Shown piece after piece: positions 1 through 7,007 of a stretch of 64,000 bases of DNA. The position numbers and the translations under genes were made by a program. The stretch is from Bacteroidaceae bacterium. Lineage in GTDB: Bacteria > Bacteroidota > Bacteroidia > Bacteroidales > Bacteroidaceae. Position 1 is the stretch's first letter; every line of letters starts with the position of its first letter. The DNA lies in contig JAFXQT010000057.1 in assembly GCA_017526905.1 (NCBI GenBank), positions 1-64,000 of the forward strand, read 5' to 3'. Below the pieces are notes generated by a model, which saw only the letters and a program-made list of their open reading frames with translations, was not told where the DNA came from and made no database searches.

Positions 1-538
1 ACCATCAATGAAAACACGCACGAGTTGGCGTATTACATAGCCGACGCCGTGGACAGCAACGAGCGGATACACATAGTTGGCGGCAAGTACCTCAACGGTG
101 CCGACTTCACCGAGGACAACATCCTGCATGTGGGCGACTTCGTCGTGGTGCAGGGCTACTACTCGAAGTATGAAGGCGCTTACGATTGCCGCCGCGACAA
201 CACCCTCCTCTCGGTTGTCGGTCCGAAGGGTTCCGCAAACAATCCCTACACCGTGGCCGAGGCTCGCGACATGATGGACATCACCGGAACCGAGCAGGTG
301 CTGGCCACCGTGCAGGGCTATGTGTGTGAGGTGGGCACCATCAATGAAAACACGCACGAGTTGGCGTATTACATAGCCGACGCCGTGGACAGCAACGAGC
401 GGATACACATAGTTGCTGGTAAGTACCTCAACGGTGCCGACTTCACCGAGGACAACATCCTGCATGTGGGCGACTTCGTCGTGGTGCAAGGCTACTACTC
501 GAAGTATAACGGTGCTTACGATTGCCGCCGCGACAACA
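1..538 (+). repeat. 336-bp in-gene tandem repeat, one and a half copies visible
   Basis: Bases 1 to about 201 recur at 337 to about 537, an offset of exactly 336 bp (112 codons). Only about ten differences are seen over about 200 bp. Such near identity at the DNA level points to recent duplication or gene conversion inside the gene; more copies may lie upstream of the window. Confidence 0.85.
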
Positions 539-1905
539 CCCTGGTTAGCGTAATACCCGGCTATACCATTACCCTCGGCAACGTGGAGAACTGTGAGATC
601 TACGTGTTCGACAACGACAACCAGAACGAGGCGTTGGTAAGCAATGACGAGGATAACCCTGTAAGTAGTGCATCGGTGCTCAGCGGCACCACCATCGCCA
701 TCAGCGCTTTCGCAAACCAAGGCTACGGCAATCTCTCTGTCACCGTGACCGACGGCAATGGCCAGACGGTGGAGCTAACCGAACCCGCAACTGAAGGCGA
801 CATGTACACCTTCACGATGCCTGCCGGCGACGTGACCATCACTGCCACAGCAGTTGCCGATGAGGCCAGCTTCTATACCCGGACTACGACTATTACTTCA
901 GGCAAGCATTACATCATTGTAGGCAAAAAGAATGAGGGCTATTACGCCATGGGTGGTCAGACCGATAACAACCGTACCGCGGTGAGTGTAGAACTCAATG
1001 GCGATAGGATTACCTCTAACTCAGATGTGGAGGAGTTCGTTATCTACGGCCCCGATGCAGACGGCAATTATGCCATCTATACCGAAGCGGGAGATGGTGG
1101 CTATCTCTATGCGGCATCATCAAGTTCAAACTACCTGAGGACGAAGGATGTGAAAGATGCAAACGGCACATGGACGATTGAGTTTGATGCTACTGATGGT
1201 TTTGCTTCTATCGTGGCGAATGGCTCTAATTCTCGGAATGTGATGCAGTTCAACAGTGCCAGCACGCTTTTTGCTTGCTATGGCGGCAGCTCTCAGAGTC
1301 CTGTCTATCTCTATGAGAAAGTGAATGACGTACTGCCTGAAGAAATGGCTTTCCTCAGTGAATACGGCTATTCCACTCTGTGCTGCAAGAACCCGCTGTA
1401 CTTCGCGGCCGATGACGAAGTTTCGGCATGGAAGGTGACGGCTGTACAAGGTGAAAACGTCACCTTTGAGCGGCTGATTGGCATCGTGCCCAGCGGCACA
1501 GGCATACTGCTGAAAGGCCAGGGGTATGGTGAGGTAACGCTGACCAGCGCAAGAGACGTGTCGAATGCTTCCATTGCCGACGTGAGCGGCAACCTGCTGG
1601 TGGGCGTCGCTGATCCCATGACAATCCAGTCCGGACAGTACTACGGCCTCTACTACGACTCCTTTAGGAAACTCGGCGCTGGCACGGTTCCGGACAACAG
1701 GGCAATCCTGCCACAGTCCATCAGCCAGAGCGGCGTCAAAGCCTTCACCTTCGTGTTCAACGAGGGCGGCATCGCCACGGGAATCAATGAATTGGACAAT
1801 TGGACAAATTACAATTCGACAATTTACAACCTGAACGGCCAGCGCCTGGTCAAGCCGCAGAAGGGCTTCAATATCATCAACGGCAAGAAGGTGCTCGTCA
1901 AGTGA
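1..1905 (+). CDS. Secreted repeat protein with OB-fold-like repeats (5' end cut by window)
   Basis: The reading frame is open from base 1, so the true start and signal peptide lie upstream. Two copies of a roughly 112-residue unit (AYYIADAVDSNERIHIV, then FVVVQGYYSKY) are followed by a linker of the NPYTVAEARDMM type. This pattern resembles the putative OB-fold repeats (DUF6359-like) of secreted Bacteroidales proteins; that assignment is from memory of the family and is moderate. A beta-sandwich-like segment (TMPAGDVTITA), a second beta-rich region and a C-terminal module follow. The extreme C-terminus reads YNLNGQRLVKPQKGFN..GKKVLVK, the same terminal signature as both sialidases near 57 and 61 kb, which suggests a shared secretion or sorting signal. 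No catalytic motif was recognised. A 65-residue peptide gene lies 83 bp downstream. Confidence 0.7.
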   Translation, partial: TINENTHELAYYIADAVDSNERIHIVGGKYLNGADFTEDNILHVGDFVVVQGYYSKYEGAYDCRRDNTLLSVVGPKGSANNPYTVAEARDMMDITGTEQVLATVQGYVCEVGTINENTHELAYYIADAVDSNERIHIVAGKYLNGADFTEDNILHVGDFVVVQGYYSKYNGAYDCRRDNTLVSVIPGYTITLGNVENCEIYVFDNDNQNEALVSNDEDNPVSSASVLSGTTIAISAFANQGYGNLSVTVTDGNGQTVELTEPATEGDMYTFTMPAGDVTITATAVADEASFYTRTTTITSGKHYIIVGKKNEGYYAMGGQTDNNRTAVSVELNGDRITSNSDVEEFVIYGPDADGNYAIYTEAGDGGYLYAASSSSNYLRTKDVKDANGTWTIEFDATDGFASIVANGSNSRNVMQFNSASTLFACYGGSSQSPVYLYEKVNDVLPEEMAFLSEYGYSTLCCKNPLYFAADDEVSAWKVTAVQGENVTFERLIGIVPSGTGILLKGQGYGEVTLTSARDVSNASIADVSGNLLVGVADPMTIQSGQYYGLYYDSFRKLGAGTVPDNRAILPQSISQSGVKAFTFVFNEGGIATGINELDNWTNYNSTIYNLNGQRLVKPQKGFNIINGKKVLVK

Positions 1906-1988
1906 GCACCCTTGCCCTGATGCAAGAACCTTTTAAATGTTCACTATCAACGGAAGTCACTTCGCAACACGCTAAACGCAACAAGACT

Positions 1989-2186
1989 ATGAAGAAAGAA
2001 TATATACAGCCCCGCATGGAACTCATCCGCACGCTGATGACTGCACCACTGGCTCTGTCCGATCCCAATATCAAGGTGAATGACGATGACGATGAAATCC
2101 CACCCGGAGCCACCCAGACAAAGACGAACCACTACAACGTGTGGGACGACGACTGGAGTCGGGAAGAGGACAGTAATCGTCATTGA
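1989..2186 (+). CDS. 65-residue acidic peptide with C-terminal WDDDW motif
   Basis: The start was chosen at MKKEYIQPRMELIRT, which matches the MKK-x-Y-x-x-P opening of a widespread class of short Bacteroidales peptides of unknown function. The middle is a run of Asp residues (NDDDDE) and the end contains WDDDW. There is no clear signal peptide or membrane segment. It follows the surface protein ending at 1905 by 83 bp and probably shares its transcript. The 58-residue peptide at 61536-61712 has the same plan: MKRYNTP opening, acidic middle, WDNDW end, and position after a protein with the GKKVVVK-type C-terminus. Function is unknown; the recurring context argues that it is a real gene. Confidence 0.65.
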   Translation: MKKEYIQPRMELIRTLMTAPLALSDPNIKVNDDDDEIPPGATQTKTNHYNVWDDDWSREEDSNRH

Positions 2187-2229
2187 TGCCTGCCAGAGGC
2201 GCTACCGAGCACCCAAGCAAAAGAAAATC

Positions 2230-2270
2230 CCGCGAAAGTTTCGCGGAATGAATCATAATCACTAACTTTG
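2230..2270 (+). promoter_or_regulatory. Promoter of the mmd operon with an overlapping palindrome
   Basis: The -7 box TAACTTTG lies at 2263-2270 and fits the Bacteroidota consensus TAnnTTTG. A perfect 8+1+8 palindrome (CCGCGAAA g TTTCGCGG, 2230-2246) covers the expected -33 region; its TTTC at 2239-2242 is 20 bp upstream of the -7 box. The palindrome could be an operator, but this is inference from position. Confidence 0.65.
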
Positions 2271-2305
2271 CGGCGCATTTTGCCCCAATAGGGCAAGGTG
2301 CGCCG
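2271..2305 (+). promoter_or_regulatory. Hairpin at the start of the mmdA leader RNA
   Basis: CGGCGCA (2271-2277) pairs with TGCGCCG (2299-2305), and TTGCCC (2280-2285) pairs with GGGCAA (2291-2296). The two stems stack into one hairpin directly after the -7 box, so the transcript would begin with it. About 140 nt of GC-rich leader remain before the mmdA start. A role in mRNA stability or control is possible; no known riboswitch class was recognised. Confidence 0.55.
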
Positions 2306-2446
2306 CTTGGTGTTCCTCCCGGACGCCCACAGCCCGGTCCCTCCGGCACTTTGCCCGGCCCCTCGCGGTCGGCTTTGCGGCGGCGTTGCCGTCGTCCTTC
2401 CCGCTTCGGATTCAACCAAACCAACATAACAACCTCTCACATTACA

Positions 2447-4018
2447 ATGAGCAAACAAACGGAAAAGATTCAGGAGCTCATCGAGCTCCGCGCCAAAGCC
2501 CGTCTGGGCGGCGGCGAGAAGGCCATCGACAAGCAGCACGAACGCGGCAAGTACACCGCCCGCGAACGCATAGCCATGCTGCTGGACGAGGGCAGCTTCG
2601 AGGAAATGGACATGTTCGTGACACACCGTTGCCACAACTTCGGCATGGAAAAGAAACAGTACATGGGCGACGGCGTGGTGACTGGCTACGGCACCATCGC
2701 AGGCCGTCTGGTGTATGTCTTTGCACAGGACTTCACGGTGAATGCAGGCTCGCTCTCCGAGACCATGGCCCTGAAGATATGCAAGGTGATGGACGCCGCC
2801 ATGAAGGTGGGCGCTCCCGTCATCGGCCTGAACGACTCGGGCGGCGCACGTATCCAGGAGGGCATCAACGCCCTGGCCGGCTACAGCGAGATCTTCCAGC
2901 GCAACATCATGGCCAGTGGCGTAATCCCGCAGATCAGCGGCATCTTCGGCCCCTGCGCCGGCGGCGCCGTGTATAGCCCCGCACTGACCGACTTCACCCT
3001 GATGATGGAGGGCACCAGCTACATGTTCCTGACCGGCCCCGCTGTGGTGAAGACCGTGCTGGGCGAGGTGGTTACACAGGAGGAACTGGGCGGCGCCAGC
3101 GTGCACAGCACCAAGAGCGGCGTGACCCACTTCACCGCCAAGACCGAGGAGGAGGCCATGGCCATGATCAAGCAATTGCTCAGCTACATTCCGCAGAACA
3201 ATCTGGAGAAGACACCCCGCGTGGAGTGCACCGATCCCATCGACCGCAAGGACGACTACCTGAACGAGATCATTCCCGACAACCCCAACATGCCTTATGA
3301 CATGTACGAGGTCATTGCCAGCATCGTGGACAACGGCGAGTTCTTCGAGGTGCAGCCTAACTTTGCCAAGAACATCATCGTGGGCTTTGCACGCTTCAAT
3401 GGCGAGAGTGTGGGCATCGTGGCCAACCAGCCCAAGCAGCTGGCCGGCGTGCTGGATTGCAACGCCTCGCGCAAGGGTGCCCGTTTCGTGCGCTTCTGCG
3501 ATGCCTTCAACATCCCCATCGTAACGCTGGTGGATGTGCCGGGCTTCCTGCCGGGCACTGGCCAGGAGTACAACGCCGTGATCCTGCACGGAGCCAAGCT
3601 GCTCTATGCCTTCGGCGAGTGCACCGTGCCCAAGGTGACCGTGACCCTGCGCAAGAGCTACGGCGGCAGCCACATCGTGATGAGCTGCAAGCAGCTGCGT
3701 GGCGACATGAACTACGCTTGGCCCAGCGCCGAGATTGCAGTGATGGGTGCCGCCGGTGCCGCCGCTGTGCTCTATGCCAAGGAGGCCAAGGCACTGAAGG
3801 AAGAGAAAGGCCCCGAGGCCGCCAAGGCTTTCATCGCCGAGAAGGAGGAAGAGTACACCAAGCTCTTTGCCAACCCCTATAACGCTGCCAAGTACGGCTA
3901 CATCGACGATGTCATCGAGCCGCGCAACACACGCTTCCGCATCATCCGCGCTCTGGATCAGCTGGCCGACAAGCGTATGACCAACCCCGCCAAGAAGCAC
4001 GGCAACATTCCTTTGTAA
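2447..4018 (+). CDS. mmdA: Methylmalonyl-CoA decarboxylase alpha subunit (carboxyltransferase)
   Basis: The 523-residue protein belongs to the acyl-CoA carboxyltransferase (crotonase-fold) family and has the family's usual length. It would move the carboxyl group from (S)-methylmalonyl-CoA to biotin on the carrier protein, releasing propionyl-CoA. Visible motifs are [17 protein letters not shown] near the N-terminus, [24 protein letters not shown], and the second-half [12 protein letters not shown] and [10 protein letters not shown] segments. The start is MSKQTEKIQ at 2447; the frame is open further upstream, but the preceding residues look like translated leader. The next genes encode an OadG-like subunit, a biotin carrier and the Na+-pumping beta subunit, which points to a decarboxylase rather than propionyl-CoA carboxylase; no biotin carboxylase gene is present. 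It would complete propionate formation from succinate. Confidence 0.93.
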   Translation: MSKQTEKIQELIELRAKARLGGGEKAIDKQHERGKYTARERIAMLLDEGSFEEMDMFVTHRCHNFGMEKKQYMGDGVVTGYGTIAGRLVYVFAQDFTVNAGSLSETMALKICKVMDAAMKVGAPVIGLNDSGGARIQEGINALAGYSEIFQRNIMASGVIPQISGIFGPCAGGAVYSPALTDFTLMMEGTSYMFLTGPAVVKTVLGEVVTQEELGGASVHSTKSGVTHFTAKTEEEAMAMIKQLLSYIPQNNLEKTPRVECTDPIDRKDDYLNEIIPDNPNMPYDMYEVIASIVDNGEFFEVQPNFAKNIIVGFARFNGESVGIVANQPKQLAGVLDCNASRKGARFVRFCDAFNIPIVTLVDVPGFLPGTGQEYNAVILHGAKLLYAFGECTVPKVTVTLRKSYGGSHIVMSCKQLRGDMNYAWPSAEIAVMGAAGAAAVLYAKEAKALKEEKGPEAAKAFIAEKEEEYTKLFANPYNAAKYGYIDDVIEPRNTRFRIIRALDQLADKRMTNPAKKHGNIPL

Positions 4019-4030
4019 TAAGGGGGATAA

Positions 4031-4062
4031 CCGCCCCGACCTCGCTCAGGCGAGGGGGGCGG
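4031..4062 (+). other. Intercistronic hairpin between mmdA and the OadG-like gene
   Basis: CCGCCCC (4031-4037) pairs with GGGGCGG (4056-4062), and inside it CCTCGC (4040-4045) pairs with GCGAGG (4050-4055). There is no T tract, so it is more likely an mRNA processing or stability element than a terminator; it may set the ratio of mmdA to the downstream subunits. Confidence 0.6.
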
Positions 4063-4129
4063 CCACTCCCGCTATTTATAAACAGACAAAACAATGACCC
4101 TATAACCTCTCAGCACCAGATACATTCTG

Positions 4130-4164
4130 AACCCCTCCCCAAGGAGGGGCTGGGGGTGGGCTTC
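4130..4164 (+). repeat. Palindromic repeat element, diverged intergenic copy
   Basis: The sequence CCCCTCCCCAAGGAGGGG followed by CTGGGGGTGGG matches the core-plus-tail plan of the 39-bp elements in trmB (42679-42717, 42820-42858) and in the GH43 gene at 29491-29529. It lies just before the start of the OadG-like gene. Confidence 0.6.
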
Positions 4165-4171
4165 CATTATT

Positions 4172-4528
4172 ATGATTACTACACTATCAACCAACTGGGC
4201 AGTGGCCTGGAGCATTGCCGGCATCAGCGTGGGCGTCGTGTTTGCCATACTGCTGCTGCTGGTGGGCGTGCTCTACATATTCAGCTTCGTGGCTGCAGGC
4301 AAGAGCGCCAAGGCTGCCGAGGCCGCCAAGCCCAAAGTGCTGACAGGTGCCGACTACGTCAAGTCAAAACAAGCCGACATCACCTCGGCTTCCGACCTGG
4401 ACAAGGTGGCCCTGGCCACGGCTGTGTACTTGTACATGAGCAACCAGCACGACGAAGAGAGTGGTGTGCTGACCATTCACCACACCGACCACACTGCCTG
4501 GCACGCCGAGCTGAACAGGCATCTGTAA
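4172..4528 (+). CDS. Small membrane subunit of Na+-pumping decarboxylase (OadG/MmdD-like)
   Basis: The 118-residue protein has one membrane helix at about residues 10-38 (AWSIAGISVGVVFAILLLL) and then a hydrophilic tail. This is the layout of the gamma/delta subunit of sodium-pumping decarboxylases, which holds the alpha and beta subunits together. The C-terminal TAVYLYMSNQHDEESGVLTI segment fits the family in Bacteroidales. It lies between mmdA and the biotin carrier, as expected for the operon. The start at MITTLSTNWAV is the first ATG of the frame after the palindromic element. Confidence 0.85.
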   Translation: MITTLSTNWAVAWSIAGISVGVVFAILLLLVGVLYIFSFVAAGKSAKAAEAAKPKVLTGADYVKSKQADITSASDLDKVALATAVYLYMSNQHDEESGVLTIHHTDHTAWHAELNRHL

Positions 4529-4609
4529 GAGCCGCGCAGAAAACAACAGCAATGCGGGCACAGCCCGCCTTATTCAACACTAAACCGCGCCTCACGGCGC
4601 CTCGAACTA

Positions 4610-5344
4610 ATGAAGGAATTCAAGTTTAAAATAGACGGTAAGGACTACCAGGCACAGGTAGCCGAGCAGGACAATGGCGTCCTGGCCGTAACACTCAACG
4701 GCAACACTTATGCTGTTGAGGTGCCCGCAATGGCGCAACATGCCGCCAAACCCGTTGTACACCACGCCGCAGCACCCGCCGCAACGGCCGGACATGCTGC
4801 TCCGGCTGCCGCACCCGCCGCTGCAGGCAGCGTCACCGCTCCGCTGCCCGGCACCATCAAGAAGGTGCTGGTGGCCGACGGACAGAAGGTGAAGGCCGGC
4901 GAGACACTCATCACCATGGAGGCCATGAAGATGGAGAACAGCATCACAGCCGAGGCCGATGGCACCGTGCTGAAGGTGCGTACCAGCGTGGGCGCCAGCG
5001 TGAACCAGGGCGATGTGCTCCTCGACTTCCAGGCCGACGGAAAGCCCGCTGCCGCACCTGCACCCGCCGCAGCACCCAAGGCTGCTCCCGCCGCTGCTCC
5101 GGCAGCCGCTGCCGCTCCCGCCGCACCCGGCGCCAAGAATGTGGAGGCTCCGCTGCCCGGAACCATCAAGCAGGTGCTGGTAAGCGTGGGTCAGGAAATA
5201 GGCGCTGGCGACACTGTAGTGGTGATGGAAGCCATGAAGATGGAGAATAACATCACCGCCGAGTTTGCCGGCAAGGTGACCGCCGTGAAAGTGAACGTGG
5301 GCGACCAGGTTCAGAGCGGACAGGCACTGGTCGAGATGGCCTGA
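4610..5344 (+). CDS. mmdC: Biotin carrier protein with two biotinyl domains
   Basis: The 244-residue protein starts with a short beta-rich region (MKEFKFKIDGKDYQAQV) typical of the carrier subunit. Two complete biotinyl domains then follow, each preceded by an Ala/Pro-rich linker. Both carry the biotinylation motif EAMKMEN, with target lysines at about K107 and K210, and both begin APLPGTIK. The usual methylmalonyl-CoA decarboxylase carrier has one domain and about 130-150 residues, so this is a duplication. The carrier shuttles the carboxyl group from the alpha subunit to the membrane beta subunit. The Ala/Pro linkers resemble the swinging arms of other biotinyl and lipoyl proteins. Whether both lysines are biotinylated cannot be seen from sequence. 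Confidence 0.9.
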   Translation: MKEFKFKIDGKDYQAQVAEQDNGVLAVTLNGNTYAVEVPAMAQHAAKPVVHHAAAPAATAGHAAPAAAPAAAGSVTAPLPGTIKKVLVADGQKVKAGETLITMEAMKMENSITAEADGTVLKVRTSVGASVNQGDVLLDFQADGKPAAAPAPAAAPKAAPAAAPAAAAAPAAPGAKNVEAPLPGTIKQVLVSVGQEIGAGDTVVVMEAMKMENNITAEFAGKVTAVKVNVGDQVQSGQALVEMA

Positions 5345-5388
5345 ACCGAGGCCCTTTCATGAATTGAAACCTTACACGAATCAAACTA

Positions 5389-6720
5389 ATGAAATCAATA
5401 GTCAACAACCTTCAAAGGTATTTATGCTCCGCCGTGCAGGGCAAGGGCCGGGCTATGGCTTTGCTGCTGGCAATGCTGCTCGTACCCATGACCCTTTGTG
5501 CGCAGGACTTCGACCTCGGGCAGTCCATGACCCGCTTCTTCGATGACATGGGCTTCGTGCAGTTCTTCACCGCCGAGGGCTGGAAGAACGCGGTGATGAT
5601 TGCCGTTGCCTGCTTCCTCCTCTACCTGGCCATCAAGAAGGAGTACGAGCCGCTGCTGCTCCTGCCCATCGCCTTCGGCATGCTGCTCTCGAACATTCCC
5701 GCAGCCGGACTGTTCCACACCAGCATGTGGAACGACGAGTTCCTCAACGAGGCCAGCCCCTACTTCCACAGCTACCGTCACGTGCTGGCCGAGGGTGGCC
5801 TGCTCGATGTGCTCTACATCGGCGTGAAGACGGGCGTGTACCCCTGTCTCATCTTCCTGGGTGTGGGCGCCATGACCGACTTCGGTCCCCTCATTGCCAA
5901 CCCAAAGAGCCTGCTGCTGGGCGCTGCTGCCCAGCTGGGCATCTTTGCCACCTTCCTGGTCACACAGATGGACATCTTCGGCTTCAACCCCGCCGAGGCC
6001 GGTAGTATCGGCATCATCGGTGGTGCCGACGGCCCAACCGCCATCTTCCTCACCTCCAAGTTGGCTCCCCACTTGCTCGGCCCCATCGCCGTGGCAGCCT
6101 ACTCCTACATGGCCTTGGTACCGGTGATCCAGCCGCCCATCATGCGCGCGCTGACCACCGAGAAGGAGCGTAAGATCCGCATGTCGCAGCTGCGCACCGT
6201 GTCGAAGAAGGAGAAGATCCTCTTCCCCATCTGCGTGGCCATCATCGTCAGTCTTATCCTGCCCAGTGCTGCCACGCTGATTGGCTGCCTCATGCTGGGC
6301 AACCTGATGAAGGAGAGCGGCGTGGTGGAACGTCTCAGCAAGGCCGCTCAGAACGAGCTGAACAATATCGTGGTTATCTTCCTCGGAACCACTGTGGGCG
6401 CCACCGCTACGGCCGAGGCCTTCCTGAACTTCCGCACCATTAGTATCCTGTGCGTGGGCATTGTGGCCTTCGGCGTGGGCACTGCAGGCGGTGTGCTGCT
6501 GGCCAAGCTGATGAACCTGTTCCTGAAGGAGAAAATCAACCCGCTCATCGGCAGTGCCGGCGTCAGCGCCGTGCCTATGGCAGCCCGTGTCAGCCAGACC
6601 GAAGGTGCCAAGGCCGACCCCCGCAACTTCCTGCTCATGCACGCCATGGGTCCGAACGTGGCTGGTGTGATCGGCTCGGCCGTGGCAGCAGGCATCCTGC
6701 TTCGCTTCCTCGGTTCGTAG
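5389..6720 (+). CDS. mmdB: Na+-transporting methylmalonyl-CoA decarboxylase beta subunit
   Basis: The 443-residue polytopic membrane protein removes CO2 from carboxybiotin and exports Na+. The family motif [10 protein letters not shown] is present and holds the conserved Asp used in Na+ transport; further conserved blocks are [29 protein letters not shown] and [14 protein letters not shown]. The membrane core begins at about residue 45 ([21 protein letters not shown]). It is preceded by a signal-peptide-like stretch ([16 protein letters not shown]) that classical beta subunits such as those of Veillonella or Klebsiella lack. The gene starts 44 bp after mmdC and is the last gene of the operon; a strong hairpin follows at 6911-6955. 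Confidence 0.93.
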   Translation: MKSIVNNLQRYLCSAVQGKGRAMALLLAMLLVPMTLCAQDFDLGQSMTRFFDDMGFVQFFTAEGWKNAVMIAVACFLLYLAIKKEYEPLLLLPIAFGMLLSNIPAAGLFHTSMWNDEFLNEASPYFHSYRHVLAEGGLLDVLYIGVKTGVYPCLIFLGVGAMTDFGPLIANPKSLLLGAAAQLGIFATFLVTQMDIFGFNPAEAGSIGIIGGADGPTAIFLTSKLAPHLLGPIAVAAYSYMALVPVIQPPIMRALTTEKERKIRMSQLRTVSKKEKILFPICVAIIVSLILPSAATLIGCLMLGNLMKESGVVERLSKAAQNELNNIVVIFLGTTVGATATAEAFLNFRTISILCVGIVAFGVGTAGGVLLAKLMNLFLKEKINPLIGSAGVSAVPMAARVSQTEGAKADPRNFLLMHAMGPNVAGVIGSAVAAGILLRFLGS

Positions 6721-6910
6721 GCAGCAGTCAAACAAGCCCTTTCTATTACCCCGAATCGGTCATTAGACGGCTTTTGCCCTGACAAACTCTCTTTTTGTCT
6801 GCTGTTTCATCGCTTCTCAGTTGCAATGGAACAAAGCGTCAAAACATCAGCTCAAAAATAGAAGTTGTCATCATCAAAACGCTAACGACCGATTCGGGAT
6901 TACAAAAGAA

Positions 6911-6955
6911 AGCAAGGGTTACGGTTGGAACCAGTGTCCGACCGTAACCCTTGCT
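6911..6955. terminator. Bidirectional terminator hairpin between mmdB and the minus-strand gene
   Basis: A perfect 15-bp stem (AGCAAGGGTTACGGT at 6911-6925 with ACCGTAACCCTTGCT at 6941-6955) encloses a 15-nt loop. It is followed by CGTTTTG on the plus strand and by TTCTTTTG on the minus strand. It sits between convergent genes and could stop transcription both ways. Confidence 0.85.
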
Positions 6956-7007
6956 CGTTTTGGGCGTGTCGCACCATCAGGAGCGACGCCTCAGCCCACG
7001 GCGCCTG

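Noticed and set aside
2180..4000. 606-codon minus-strand open frame opposite mmdA
   Set aside because: It mirrors a strongly conserved plus-strand gene; its His/Gly/Val-rich product matches no family and is an effect of high GC at third positions.
2447..4018. Propionyl-CoA carboxylase beta subunit
   Set aside because: The operon has the OadG-like and Na+-pumping beta subunits and no biotin carboxylase, so decarboxylase is the better call.
5422..6735. 437-codon minus-strand frame opposite mmdB
   Set aside because: Antisense shadow of a conserved membrane protein with an unusual His/Glu/Gly-rich composition.
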